From NCBI RefSeq assembly GCF_029889905.1, contig NZ_JARANZ010000006.1:1-64000 (forward strand): a stretch of 64,000 nucleotides of DNA, in the 5' to 3' direction. Under the pieces are notes generated by a model that was not told the DNA's origin, did not search any database, and saw only the letters and a program-made list of their open reading frames with translations. The stretch's first letter is position 1. The number at the start of each line of letters is the position of its first letter. This DNA comes from Chromohalobacter sp. 11-W. Its GTDB lineage: Bacteria > Pseudomonadota > Gammaproteobacteria > Pseudomonadales > Halomonadaceae. Positions 1 to 7,506 of this stretch are shown piece after piece. The translations under genes were made by a program, and so were the position numbers.

Positions 1-109
1 ATCAGCGGATCAAGCAGAGACTAAAAGGCCTGAGCCCCGTGCAATACAGGACTCAGGCCATGGCCGCCGGTTAAGAGAACTAACCGTCCAACGATTGGGG
101 GTCAGTTCA
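1..109 (+). mobile_element. 3' end of an IS3-family insertion sequence (partial)
   Basis: The window opens inside the last codons of an IS3-type OrfB transposase (3-74), followed by non-coding sequence and a terminal-repeat-like end at 97-109, reading gggggtcagttca. Its reverse complement, TGAACTGACCCCC, has the TGA start and C-run seen at many IS3-family ends. The left part lies outside the window. The end sits only about 20 bp from the left edge of an attC site, so the element probably inserted into an integron cassette region. Confidence 0.7.
3..74 (+). pseudogene. IS3-family transposase OrfB, C-terminal tail (partial at window edge)
   Basis: Frame 3 reads QRIKQRLKGLSPVQYRTQ-AMAAG and then TAA at 72-74. 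The LKGLSPVQYRTQ stretch is the typical end of the IS3-family DDE transposase, just after the catalytic core. Only 23 residues are visible, so it cannot be said whether the gene outside the window is intact. It is called by pattern recognition of the C-terminal motif. Confidence 0.7.
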
Positions 110-128
110 ATGCCGTGAGGGTTTGCAG

Positions 129-231
129 AGCTAACGAAACGCTGCAGTTGATCGCCCGAATCGTTGTCACGATTCGGGTTCCCTCCGCGCCCTTCGGTTG
201 CTCCGGCGTCAACTGAGCTTAGACGTTAGAT
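129..231 (+). repeat. integron attC recombination site
   Basis: The right core box GTTAGAT (225-231) fits GTTRRRY. The left box AGCTAAC (129-135) is complementary to it at 6 of 7 positions. Inside, GCTGCAGTTGA (142-152) pairs with TCAACTGAGC (209-218), leaving one extra G in the left arm, which is the extrahelical base typical of attC. The centre holds a perfect 10-bp hairpin (155-164 with 169-178, loop TGTC). The layout R''-L''-variable stem-L'-R' is complete. It would be the attC of a preceding cassette, now replaced by the IS3 element, and it marks the 5' boundary of the next cassette carrying the NTPase gene. Confidence 0.72.
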
Positions 232-268
232 TCAACTACCATCCACCATTGTTGAGGATAATATCTTA

Positions 269-2527
269 ATGTCAGATTACGATTTTAGTAGCTTAAATGA
301 TAAAGAGTTCGAGGAATTATCGACAGACCTTTTGTCATTTCATTTAGGTTCTAGAATTGAAAGATTTAAACCTGGACGCGATGGTGGCGTGGATGGTCGT
401 TTTTTTTCTTCAGAAGGTGACGAAGTCATTATACAGTGCAAGCACTGGTTGAAATCTGGACTAACAGCACTCATCAGATCAATTGAAAGCACGGAAGCAG
501 AAAAGGTAAAGAAGCTTGATCCGAAGCGCTATATTTTTGTCACATCATTAGAGCTATCGAGAGCAAATAAGATAAAAATCAAGAGCCTATTATCTCCATA
601 CATATTGTCAGAGTCGGATATCTTTGGAAATGAAGACCTTAATGACATTCTATCAAAAAACATAGAAGTTGAGAGAAAACATTATAAGCTTTGGATATCT
701 AGTACGAATATTCTTACAACGATATTGAATTCTGCGATTATCGGCAGAAGCAGGCATAAGCTAGAAGAAATCGTTGAAGAGTCTAATCGTTATGTAGTGA
801 CCCAGAGTCATAATCAAGCTATGGATAAGCTTGAAAAAATACACTCAGTAATAATTACCGGATCACCAGGCGTTGGGAAAACATCCTTGGCTGACCAGCT
901 ATGCCAATACTACTCTGCCAAAGGCTATGAGTTTTGTTTTATAGAGAACTCACTAAATGAAGCGGAGGACATTTACCGTGAAGAGTCTAAACAAGTGTTC
1001 TACTTTGATGATTTTTTAGGTAGAAACTTCTTGCTGGCTCTTGATTCGCATCAAGATTCTCATGTCATCAACTTTATAAAAAGGATCGAAAAAGACAAAA
1101 AGAAGAGATTTATTCTTACGTCTCGATCAAATATTTTAAACCAAGGTAAGAGACTCAGTGATCTTTTTGAAATTAAGAATATGAATAAAAATGAGTATGA
1201 ATTATCCATTGCTTCGCTAACTGATATCGATAAGGCAAAAATCCTATACAACCATATCTGGTTTGGTGATTTGGATGAAGATCATATAAGTGAAATATAC
1301 AAAGAAAAGAGATACCTTAAAATCATCAAGCATCAAAACTTCAACCCTAGGCTTATATCATTCATTACTGACCATCATCGCCTATCGGACTTAGAGCCTA
1401 GTGATTATTGGGATTATATTGACAGAACCTTATCTAACCCTAAGGATATTTGGAGAAATGCTCTTGAGGTTCAAGTTGATGATATATGTAGGCATATTGT
1501 TGTTGCAGTATGTCTTCATGGAAAGTCATTATCAGAACAGAGATTAAGAAGCCTCTACGATGAAATTGTAACAAGCAATATAAATGTCACGTCGTACAAG
1601 AGTTATGAGTCGGTCCGAAGATTATTAGTTGGCGCGTTATTGAACCGAAGTATTCTAGATAAAGATAATATTTTATATGACCTGTTTAATCCATCAATTG
1701 CTGATTTTGTAATTTCCAATTATTTAGGCGATTTTAATTATATTAATGAATTGCTTATTAGCTTAAGAACACCTGAGTCAATATCGAATCTGAATAGCTT
1801 GAAGGTGTCTGGAATTATCGATGAAGAATATTACTGCAACTTTCTAGAGTCTCAACTAATTAGGCTATCAATATCGAAAAATGGGAACAAGATAGACAGC
1901 TACAAGCTGCGCATACTATCACATTCAGCCTCGTTGCTATCGCCGAAAGGTGAAGTTTTTGAGTATATTAAAATATTAACAAAATCAGCATTGTCTTCTG
2001 GGTCATGTTCCTATGGAATTGATTTCTTCGATTTCATTAATTGGGCGCTCTCACTAGATCTCATTAATCCTTATGATTTAGGTTTCCAAAGTCAGTTAAA
2101 GGATTGGGTTTATGATTACGAAAAAGACATGGAGGAGTTCATTCCTATATCAAAGCTAGTCGCTGCTATAGACATACCACCGTCTGATCTGACTACAAAA
2201 CTTAAAGAGGTCTATATTGACTATCTTTCAGAGGATATTACAAGGGACGTGATTGAAGAGGGCATCATGAGCGATGCTTATGATCCAGAAAGTTGTGATT
2301 CCTCAGAAATATCAAATTATATCGCAAATAGGTTTTCAGAGCTAGGGGTTACGTTTGAAGAGGCTGATGTGGAATTTGTGAGTGAAAATTGTGATATCGA
2401 CGATATCATTCAGTCCAATATGAATTCAGCAATGTACGAAGATCAACAATATGAAGAATATAAAGAACAGCGATATAGTATGAGGTCAACGACGGATGCC
2501 ATAGATGATCTCTTTGACAGGTCATGA
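269..2527 (+). CDS. Mrr-type nuclease / nSTAND3 NTPase, probable anti-phage defence protein
   Basis: A 752-aa protein. Residues 10-100 look like an Mrr/PD-(D/E)xK endonuclease: GRDGGVDG at 36-43 (D42) and IIQCK at 54-58 (Q56, K58). Residues 180-400 are a STAND NTPase of the nSTAND3 type: P-loop GSPGVGKT at 198-205, Walker B FYFDDF at 244-249 followed by LG, and an ILTSR sensor near 282. The C-terminal half is helical with no recognised repeats and an acidic tail, and may be the sensor. Family knowledge: nuclease-STAND proteins such as Avs recognise phage proteins and then degrade DNA; this protein is about half the size of the classical Avs. Base composition is strikingly AT-rich against the host genes. 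It lies between a complete and a truncated attC, so it was probably acquired as an integron cassette. The phage-defence role is inferred. Confidence 0.8.
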   Translation: MSDYDFSSLNDKEFEELSTDLLSFHLGSRIERFKPGRDGGVDGRFFSSEGDEVIIQCKHWLKSGLTALIRSIESTEAEKVKKLDPKRYIFVTSLELSRANKIKIKSLLSPYILSESDIFGNEDLNDILSKNIEVERKHYKLWISSTNILTTILNSAIIGRSRHKLEEIVEESNRYVVTQSHNQAMDKLEKIHSVIITGSPGVGKTSLADQLCQYYSAKGYEFCFIENSLNEAEDIYREESKQVFYFDDFLGRNFLLALDSHQDSHVINFIKRIEKDKKKRFILTSRSNILNQGKRLSDLFEIKNMNKNEYELSIASLTDIDKAKILYNHIWFGDLDEDHISEIYKEKRYLKIIKHQNFNPRLISFITDHHRLSDLEPSDYWDYIDRTLSNPKDIWRNALEVQVDDICRHIVVAVCLHGKSLSEQRLRSLYDEIVTSNINVTSYKSYESVRRLLVGALLNRSILDKDNILYDLFNPSIADFVISNYLGDFNYINELLISLRTPESISNLNSLKVSGIIDEEYYCNFLESQLIRLSISKNGNKIDSYKLRILSHSASLLSPKGEVFEYIKILTKSALSSGSCSYGIDFFDFINWALSLDLINPYDLGFQSQLKDWVYDYEKDMEEFIPISKLVAAIDIPPSDLTTKLKEVYIDYLSEDITRDVIEEGIMSDAYDPESCDSSEISNYIANRFSELGVTFEEADVEFVSENCDIDDIIQSNMNSAMYEDQQYEEYKEQRYSMRSTTDAIDDLFDRS

Positions 2528-2534
2528 GACCAAA

Positions 2535-2560
2535 ATCTAACAAGCGCATGCTGTCGGACA
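2535..2560 (+). repeat. truncated attC site (left half only)
   Basis: ATCTAAC at 2535-2541 fits the left core box RYYYAAC and is the exact complement of the GTTAGAT box of the upstream attC at 225-231. It starts 7 bp after the stop codon of the NTPase gene, the usual position for a cassette's own attC. The following AAGCGCATGCTGTCGGA resembles the inner left arm of known attC sites. The right half is missing: IS3-like sequence begins at about 2552-2561. The cassette can probably no longer be excised on its own. Confidence 0.5.
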
Positions 2561-2656
2561 TGGACTTCCCCCGGTTTAGTAGACACGCATCAATAACTCC
2601 CACGGAGGAGAAAACCGATGCCCGCAATAATCACTGAAAAGAAGGCGCAACGCTAA
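2561..2656 (+). mobile_element. 5' end remnant of an IS3-family element, with broken orfA
   Basis: TGGACTTCCCCCGGTTTAG from 2561 resembles the left ends of IS3-family elements of the IS51 type. It is followed at the expected distance by a strong ribosome site (GGAGGAG, 2604-2610) and an ATG at 2618. The reading frame MPAIITEKKAQR then stops at 2654-2656. This looks like the first residues of an OrfA transposase helix-turn-helix protein that has been truncated. The rest of the element is absent. The end sequence differs from the IS end at 97-109, so these are two different elements. Confidence 0.5.
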
Positions 2657-2828
2657 ACCACAAGTCGCCAGTCAGCGTCACAAAAATCAGAACAAGTATT
2701 GATCCACATCATTTTTTCAATTTGTAATTAACCATCTAAGGATCGACATCCGTTGAACAGTTCAAAGCGACCAATTTTTCGCCGCATCGCGACCTAATTC
2801 AGCGTCAAGCACAAAAACGGAGGAAACA
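2657..2828. other. AT-rich intergenic stretch between IS remnant and lipoprotein gene
   Basis: No coding region or complete attC site is visible here. The stretch contains AT-rich runs suitable for a promoter (around 2712-2735) and ends with a strong ribosome binding site CGGAGGAAAC directly before the lipoprotein start at 2829. Confidence 0.5.
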
Positions 2829-3197
2829 ATGAAGCGCGTTGGCATGCTATTGGCACTTTCTTTCTTGACTGGCTGCGCGGGGTTTGGGCAAGTCGATAAT
2901 GTTGATGAATTATCTTTGTCGCAAGCAAGAGCCATGAACGAAATCCAGACAATAAACAACCCTGATAGTGTAAAATATTTCTCTAAAGGGAAGATAAAAG
3001 GCATTTCGTGTAAAGGCTCCGCCTTTAGTGGAAACACTTCTAAAGAAGCAGCCATGACTCAGTTAAAAATAAAGGCCGTTAAGATGAAGGCCGACGCTAT
3101 ATTATACCCAACCTGCTCTCAAGATGCTTCGGTGGACTGGAGTAATAACTGCTGGGAATCCTGGGTTTGCATTGGCGAAGCCGCATCACTTGAATAG
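2829..3197 (+). CDS. RcsF-like outer-membrane lipoprotein
   Basis: A 122-aa protein with a lipoprotein signal: a hydrophobic stretch and the lipobox LTGC with acceptor Cys16. The C-terminal half aligns by eye with E. coli RcsF: GISCKG (C61), a helix containing KAVKMKADAILYPTC (C96), then C108 and WVCIGEA (C114). These match the four disulfide cysteines of RcsF. RcsF senses envelope stress and signals to the Rcs phosphorelay. The proline-rich linker of enteric RcsF is missing here. The gene has lower GC than the host genes and follows the IS remnant, so it may belong to the accessory island. A perfect 8-bp inverted repeat follows at 3267-3293. The start is supported by CGGAGGAAAC. Confidence 0.65.
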   Translation: MKRVGMLLALSFLTGCAGFGQVDNVDELSLSQARAMNEIQTINNPDSVKYFSKGKIKGISCKGSAFSGNTSKEAAMTQLKIKAVKMKADAILYPTCSQDASVDWSNNCWESWVCIGEAASLE

Positions 3198-3502
3198 TTA
3201 ATACTTAATAAACCAATCAACTATGCATTTTCAGTGTCTAATGCGGTAAAGCTGCGCTGATTATTGATCCGTTAATATTTCCCCCTAACGGATGCTATTC
3301 ACATTATCCGCAGGCCAAGCCTTGGGCTTTCCAGAACGCTCTCCCTTCCGCTGCGTACTCACTGGCACTGTGAACCATCGCGCCAAGCCACACCATGCTA
3401 GGCATGGCGGCGGTGCTTCGATATGCTGCAAGACGTGAAACTCAGGGCTGCTCACGAGGCGGCTCCATAACAACACACTGCAAATTCCGTAGAGAGCTTT
3501 CC
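3198..3502. other. intergenic region with hairpin, no gene seen
   Basis: About 300 bp without a convincing gene. It holds a perfect inverted repeat ATCCGTTA / TAACGGAT (3267-3274 and 3286-3293, 11-nt loop), which may end the lipoprotein transcript. The base composition changes from AT-rich to GC-rich at about 3300, which probably marks the edge of the accessory island. The region must also carry the promoter of the binding-protein gene at 3503. Confidence 0.5.
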
Positions 3503-4270
3503 ATGAAAAAATTGCTGACCATCACCCTTCTCGGTAGCGCCTTGCTGGCTGGCAGCGCCGTCGCTCAGGACACCTTGCGTATCGGCGTCGACGTGCCTTA
3601 CGAGCCGATGGAATACCGCACGGCCGACGGTGAACTCACCGGCTTCGACATCGAGCTCGGCAACGCCATCTGCGAAGAGATCGACAGGAAGTGCGAGTGG
3701 GTCGTGCAGGCGTGGGACGGCATCATTCCGGGCCTGATGGCGCGTAAGTACGACGCGATCATGTCCTCGATGACCATCAACGAAGAACGTAAGGGGACCG
3801 TGCTCTTCTCCGACCCGTACTTCCAGCCGCCCTCCGCGTGGTTCGCACCGCAAGACAGCGGCATCGACTTCCCGGCCAAGCAAACGCTCGAAGGCAAGAC
3901 CATCGGGGTGCAGCGCGGCACATTGCAGGATAACTACGCCACCGACATGTTCGGCGACGCGGCCGAGATCAGCCGTTACTCCACCGCCGATGACCTCGTC
4001 CTCGATATGGATGCCGGTCGTGTCGACATCGCCTTCCTCGACTTCCCGGTCGGCAAGTCCACCCTGCTGGATAGCGAAGAAGGCGATTATAAAGTCGTCG
4101 GCGAGATGATCACCGAACCCAAGAAGTATTTCGGCGAAGGCTTCGGCATTGCATTCCGCAAGCGCGATCAGGAGCTGGCAGACCAGTTCAACGAAGCGCT
4201 GGCGACCCTGAAGGACAACGGCACCTATCAGGAACTCTACAACAAGTATTTCTCTGAAGAAGCCAAGTAA
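3503..4270 (+). CDS. periplasmic binding protein of a polar/cationic amino-acid ABC transporter
   Basis: A 255-aa solute-binding protein. The first 21 residues are a Sec signal (MKKLLTITLLGSALLAGSAVA, cut near AQD). The mature part begins LRIGVDVPYEPMEY, has GFDIELGNAICE, the AWDGIIPGLMARKYDAIMSSMTI hinge stretch and KTIGVQRGTLQDNY. This is the family 3 (SBP_bac_3) pattern of lysine/arginine/ornithine and histidine binding proteins such as HisJ, ArgT and AotJ. No permease or ATPase gene follows: the next gene is on the other strand after a terminator. The substrate is inferred; the nearby arginine catabolic operon makes arginine plausible. The ATG at 3503 is chosen because it starts the signal peptide. 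Confidence 0.85.
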   Translation: MKKLLTITLLGSALLAGSAVAQDTLRIGVDVPYEPMEYRTADGELTGFDIELGNAICEEIDRKCEWVVQAWDGIIPGLMARKYDAIMSSMTINEERKGTVLFSDPYFQPPSAWFAPQDSGIDFPAKQTLEGKTIGVQRGTLQDNYATDMFGDAAEISRYSTADDLVLDMDAGRVDIAFLDFPVGKSTLLDSEEGDYKVVGEMITEPKKYFGEGFGIAFRKRDQELADQFNEALATLKDNGTYQELYNKYFSEEAK

Positions 4271-4296
4271 GGCGGCGTCGATACAACCAACGCCAC

Positions 4297-4328
4297 GCAA
4301 AGGGGCGGCCTGCGGGCCGCCCCTTTGC
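4297..4328. terminator. probable bidirectional rho-independent terminator
   Basis: GCAAAGGGGCGGCC and GGCCGCCCCTTTGC form a perfect 14-bp inverted repeat around a 4-nt loop. It lies between the convergent binding-protein gene and the AbrB-family gene, and its A and T runs could serve both directions. Confidence 0.85.
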
Positions 4329-4342
4329 GTTACGGCAAACGC

Positions 4343-5464
4343 TCAGGACGTACCTTTCGCGGACGGGGCGAAACGCGCGATGAAACGCGCCATTGCCGGC
4401 CCCAGTAGCACCACCGTGAAGAGCCGCAATGTCTGCAGCGCCACCACGAGACCCAAATCGGCATGCGTGTCGATGGCGATGATGGTCATCGAGTCGAGCC
4501 CGCCAGGGCTGGTCGCCAGGTAGGCGGTGATGAAGCTCGTGTCCATGAGCCCTACCATCAACAACGCGGAAAGCGCACATAACCCAATCAGCACTATCGA
4601 CGCCATGACCATCTTGCCCAGCGAGCGAGCCACGGTCGCCAGCGCGTCGCGGTCGAAGCGCAGCCCCACATAGACACCGATGAAGCCGTAAGCCAGCATC
4701 AGCAAGGGTGCCGGCATCGACAGCGTCGCCCAGCCGGCGAGATGCAGCACCGTGCCGATCAGCATCGGCCCCAGCAAGGCGCCCGCAGGCAAGCGGCGAT
4801 CGCACAGCCAGACCCCGCCGACGATGACCGCCAAGGTGATCGCAAAATCGACCGTCCCGGCCAGGTCGTCAGGAAAGCCGCCCCCGCCACGCGATGGCGT
4901 ATCGCTCACCCCCAGCCAATGGCTCACCAGGGCCCCCACGAGCACCACGCACACCACTCGCACGTATTGCATCGCCGCCACGATACGCGGGTCGGTATCT
5001 TCGCGCTCTTCGGCCATCGCCACCATCGCCGCCGCCGCGCCCGGTGTGGTACCCCAGGCCGCCGTGCTGCCTGGAAGCCCGCCGTAACGCACCAGAACGA
5101 TCCCCACCAGCAGACTAAGCAGCAGCGTAATGGCCGTGGCCAACAGCATCACCAGCCAGCCATCGAGGATCGTCATCAGCACGCTCATCGTCATGGCATG
5201 CGCGATCAACACGCCGACCGTGCCTTGGCCGAGTTTGAAGCAACGTCTCGGTAGACGCAGACCGCTGCCGCCAATGCCGAACGCGATGCCCACCAGCATC
5301 GGGCCGATGAAGCCACCCGCCGGCATATGCCAATGATTTAGCACGCCACTCGCCACGCAGCACGCCACGAATAGCGCCAACCACAGCCCGGCACGGTGCA
5401 TGCGGGGAGACGACGGTCGAGAAGGCGCAGGAGTCGGGGAAGGGGCCAAGGAAGTACTCCACAA
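4343..5464 (-). CDS. AbrB-family membrane protein (putative transporter)
   Basis: A 373-aa, very hydrophobic protein with about ten predicted membrane segments in two related halves. Each half carries the PxGxxxGPMLxG pattern (MPAGGFIGPMLVGIAFG near residue 50 and LPAGALLGPMLIGTVLH near 225), typical of the AbrB duplication proteins (PF05145, once annotated as an ammonia monooxygenase regulator). The GLPGSTAAWGTTPGAAAAM stretch of the family is also present. Family members are poorly characterised integral membrane proteins, probably transporters. It is a single gene convergent with the binding protein. The first 20 residues are polar and proline-rich, so translation may begin at the second Met, near residue 22. 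Confidence 0.8.
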   Translation of the reverse strand: MWSTSLAPSPTPAPSRPSSPRMHRAGLWLALFVACCVASGVLNHWHMPAGGFIGPMLVGIAFGIGGSGLRLPRRCFKLGQGTVGVLIAHAMTMSVLMTILDGWLVMLLATAITLLLSLLVGIVLVRYGGLPGSTAAWGTTPGAAAAMVAMAEEREDTDPRIVAAMQYVRVVCVVLVGALVSHWLGVSDTPSRGGGGFPDDLAGTVDFAITLAVIVGGVWLCDRRLPAGALLGPMLIGTVLHLAGWATLSMPAPLLMLAYGFIGVYVGLRFDRDALATVARSLGKMVMASIVLIGLCALSALLMVGLMDTSFITAYLATSPGGLDSMTIIAIDTHADLGLVVALQTLRLFTVVLLGPAMARFIARFAPSAKGTS

Positions 5465-5617
5465 AAGGGACGCATTATAGCAAGCTAAGGACTTTCCGCA
5501 GTACTTCTCGCTGCAGCTACCACGAGCGCATCGCCGCGTATATCACTGCCGAATCCGGCGAGTCCGGTGCCGTCAGCGCGTTACACTGGTAGCGTTGCCG
5601 CTTCGAGGAACCCCGTC

Positions 5618-6979
5618 ATGCTCGACCCCGACCGCTGCCGCGTGGCCCGTTTATCTCGGGATGCTCGCTTCGATGGGCGTTTCTTCGTCGGCGTGACCAC
5701 GACCGGTATCTACTGCCGGCCGATCTGCCCTGCCCGGCCGCCGCGTGATGACAATGTGCGCTATTTCCCTAGCGCTGTAAGCGCCGCCCAGGCGGGATTT
5801 CGCCCTTGCCTGCGCTGCCGCCCGGACAGCGCCCCGGAATCGCCCGCCTGGCATGGCAATCACACCACGCTACGCCGCGCTTTGCGGCTGATCGACGAAG
5901 GCGCCCTGAGCCAAGACTCGCTGGGCGCGCTCTGCGAGCGCCTCGGCATCGGCGAGCGCTACCTGCGCCTGCTTTTCAAGCAGCACCTGGGCGTCTCGCC
6001 CAAGGCCTACGCCCTGCATCGCCAGTGCCTGTTCGCCAAGCAGTTGCTGCACCAGAGCGCGCTGCCGGTGGCCGATATCGCCTACGCCAGCGGCTTCACC
6101 AGCCTGAGGCGCTTCAACGATGCGTTTCGTCGCCAAGTGGGACACGCACCGCGTGAGTTGCGACGTACGCCTCGGCCCCCCAGCGAGAACCTCACACTGA
6201 CGCTGGCCTATCGCCCGCCTTACGCCTGGGCATGGCTGCGTGACTTCCTCGCCGTGCGGCGTATCGACAAACTGGAATGGGGAGACGCGCATCGCTACGG
6301 TCGTTACATTCAGTGGGGGTCGGCACGCGGCCACTTCACGGCCGAGCACATGCCCGACCAGCATTGTTTTCGTGTCACGCTGAATCTCGACGACCTCGGG
6401 GCGCTCTCGCCGGTGGTACGCAACATCCGCCGTGTGCTCGACCTGGACGCCGATACGGCACTCATCGAGGCGCAGCTTCGTCAGGCGCTTCCGGCCACGT
6501 TTCCGCTTGTCGAGGGCTTGCGCTTGCCCGGCCTGTGGAGTCCTTTTGAGGCCGGCATTCGCGCGGTTCTCGGCCAGCAGGTCTCGATCTCGGCGGCGCG
6601 CGGGCATACGACCAATCTGGTCGAAGCGCTCGGCGAACCCACCGCCGAGGGCGGGCGCCACTTCCCCACGGCCGCGCGGATCGCCGCTAGCGATCTCACG
6701 TTTCTGCGCATGCCCCAGGCGCGCCGCGACTGTTTGCGTGGCCTGGCGCGAGCCGAATGCGAGCAGCGGCTCGACGACGACCCTCGCTGCTGGACCACAC
6801 TCAAAGGCATCGGTCCCTGGAGTGCCGATTACGCCGCCTTGCGCGGCACCAGCCATCCCGATATCTGGCTGGGCGGCGACCTGGGCGTCAAGCGGGCCCT
6901 GACGTCTCTGGACACGATCGAGCCGGATCTTGCCGCGCCGTGGCGCAGTTATCTCACCCTACAACTCTGGAGTCGCTGA
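5618..6979 (+). CDS. Ada-type regulator fused to AlkA DNA-3-methyladenine glycosylase
   Basis: A 453-aa fusion protein. Residues 1-75 are the Ada zinc domain with its four cysteines (YCRPICP and CLRCRPD), which in Ada accepts methyl groups from phosphotriesters. Residues 85-180 are an AraC-type helix-turn-helix pair. The rest is an AlkA glycosylase with N-terminal AlkA_N fold, LWSPFEAGIRAVLGQQVS, the helix-hairpin-helix LKGIGPWSADYAALRG and the following GGDLGVKRAL, where the Asp is the expected catalytic residue. It should sense methylation and excise alkylated bases. The ATG at 5618 has GAGGA ten bases upstream and begins the Ada domain. ogt follows after a 1-bp gap, so the two repair functions are co-expressed. 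Confidence 0.9.
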   Translation: MLDPDRCRVARLSRDARFDGRFFVGVTTTGIYCRPICPARPPRDDNVRYFPSAVSAAQAGFRPCLRCRPDSAPESPAWHGNHTTLRRALRLIDEGALSQDSLGALCERLGIGERYLRLLFKQHLGVSPKAYALHRQCLFAKQLLHQSALPVADIAYASGFTSLRRFNDAFRRQVGHAPRELRRTPRPPSENLTLTLAYRPPYAWAWLRDFLAVRRIDKLEWGDAHRYGRYIQWGSARGHFTAEHMPDQHCFRVTLNLDDLGALSPVVRNIRRVLDLDADTALIEAQLRQALPATFPLVEGLRLPGLWSPFEAGIRAVLGQQVSISAARGHTTNLVEALGEPTAEGGRHFPTAARIAASDLTFLRMPQARRDCLRGLARAECEQRLDDDPRCWTTLKGIGPWSADYAALRGTSHPDIWLGGDLGVKRALTSLDTIEPDLAAPWRSYLTLQLWSR

Positions 6980-6980
6980 T

Positions 6981-7481
6981 ATGGCATCCTCCGCCTACGC
7001 CATCGATTACGTCACGCCCGAACCGACCTCGCCGCTGGGCATGCTACGCATCCTCGCCAGCGAGCACGGGATTCGCGAGATCGCCTTCGTCGACAGTGCC
7101 GAGACACCGGCGGCGCCCTCGCCGCTCACCAAGACCTGCCGCGAGCAGTTAAGCGCCTACCTCAAGGGAGAATTGCGCGATTTCGACGTGCCGCTCGACC
7201 CGCAAGGCACGCCCTTCCAGCAGCGCGTATGGCAGGCACTAGCACGCATTCCGTTCGGGGAGACGCGCAGCTACGCGGAGATCGCCCGAGACATCGACAA
7301 CCTCAAGGCGGTGCGCGCGGTAGGCGCCGCCAACGGCCGCAATCCGCTGCCCATCGTGGTGCCTTGTCATCGCGTGATCGGGCGTGATGGTACGCTCACC
7401 GGCTATGCTGGCGGGATCGAGCGCAAGGCCTGGTTACTCGAACTCGAGCGCACGCCCATCAAACACCATTCAACACGTTAA
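6981..7481 (+). CDS. ogt: methylated-DNA-[protein]-cysteine S-methyltransferase
   Basis: A 166-aa suicide enzyme that transfers the methyl group from O6-methylguanine to its own cysteine. The catalytic PCHRVIG is near residue 130, preceded by the DNA-binding helix (GETRSYAEIARDI, then RAVGAANGRNPLPIVV). The length is usual for Ogt. It starts one base after the stop of the Ada-AlkA fusion, so the two are translationally coupled. In E. coli, Ada itself carries this methyltransferase domain; here it is a separate protein and the Ada part is joined to AlkA. Confidence 0.93.
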   Translation: MASSAYAIDYVTPEPTSPLGMLRILASEHGIREIAFVDSAETPAAPSPLTKTCREQLSAYLKGELRDFDVPLDPQGTPFQQRVWQALARIPFGETRSYAEIARDIDNLKAVRAVGAANGRNPLPIVVPCHRVIGRDGTLTGYAGGIERKAWLLELERTPIKHHSTR

Positions 7482-7506
7482 TCGCATCGATCAACGGAGG
7501 TGCGCC

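Noticed and set aside
3267-3293. Inverted repeat with GTTAAT and CCTAAC that recalls attC core boxes
   Set aside because: The boxes are in the wrong order for attC (GTT before AAC) with an 11-nt loop; it is a simple hairpin.
1-3300. Prophage explanation for the AT-rich island
   Set aside because: No integrase, structural or lysis genes and no tRNA-type attachment site; integron and IS traces explain the region better.
3452-4300. Long open frame opposite the binding-protein gene
   Set aside because: Composition is that of an antisense shadow in GC-rich DNA; the plus-strand gene has a signal peptide and family motifs.
5870-6856. Long open frame opposite the Ada-AlkA fusion
   Set aside because: Arg/Gln/Val-rich with no recognisable motif, while the plus-strand gene is clear.
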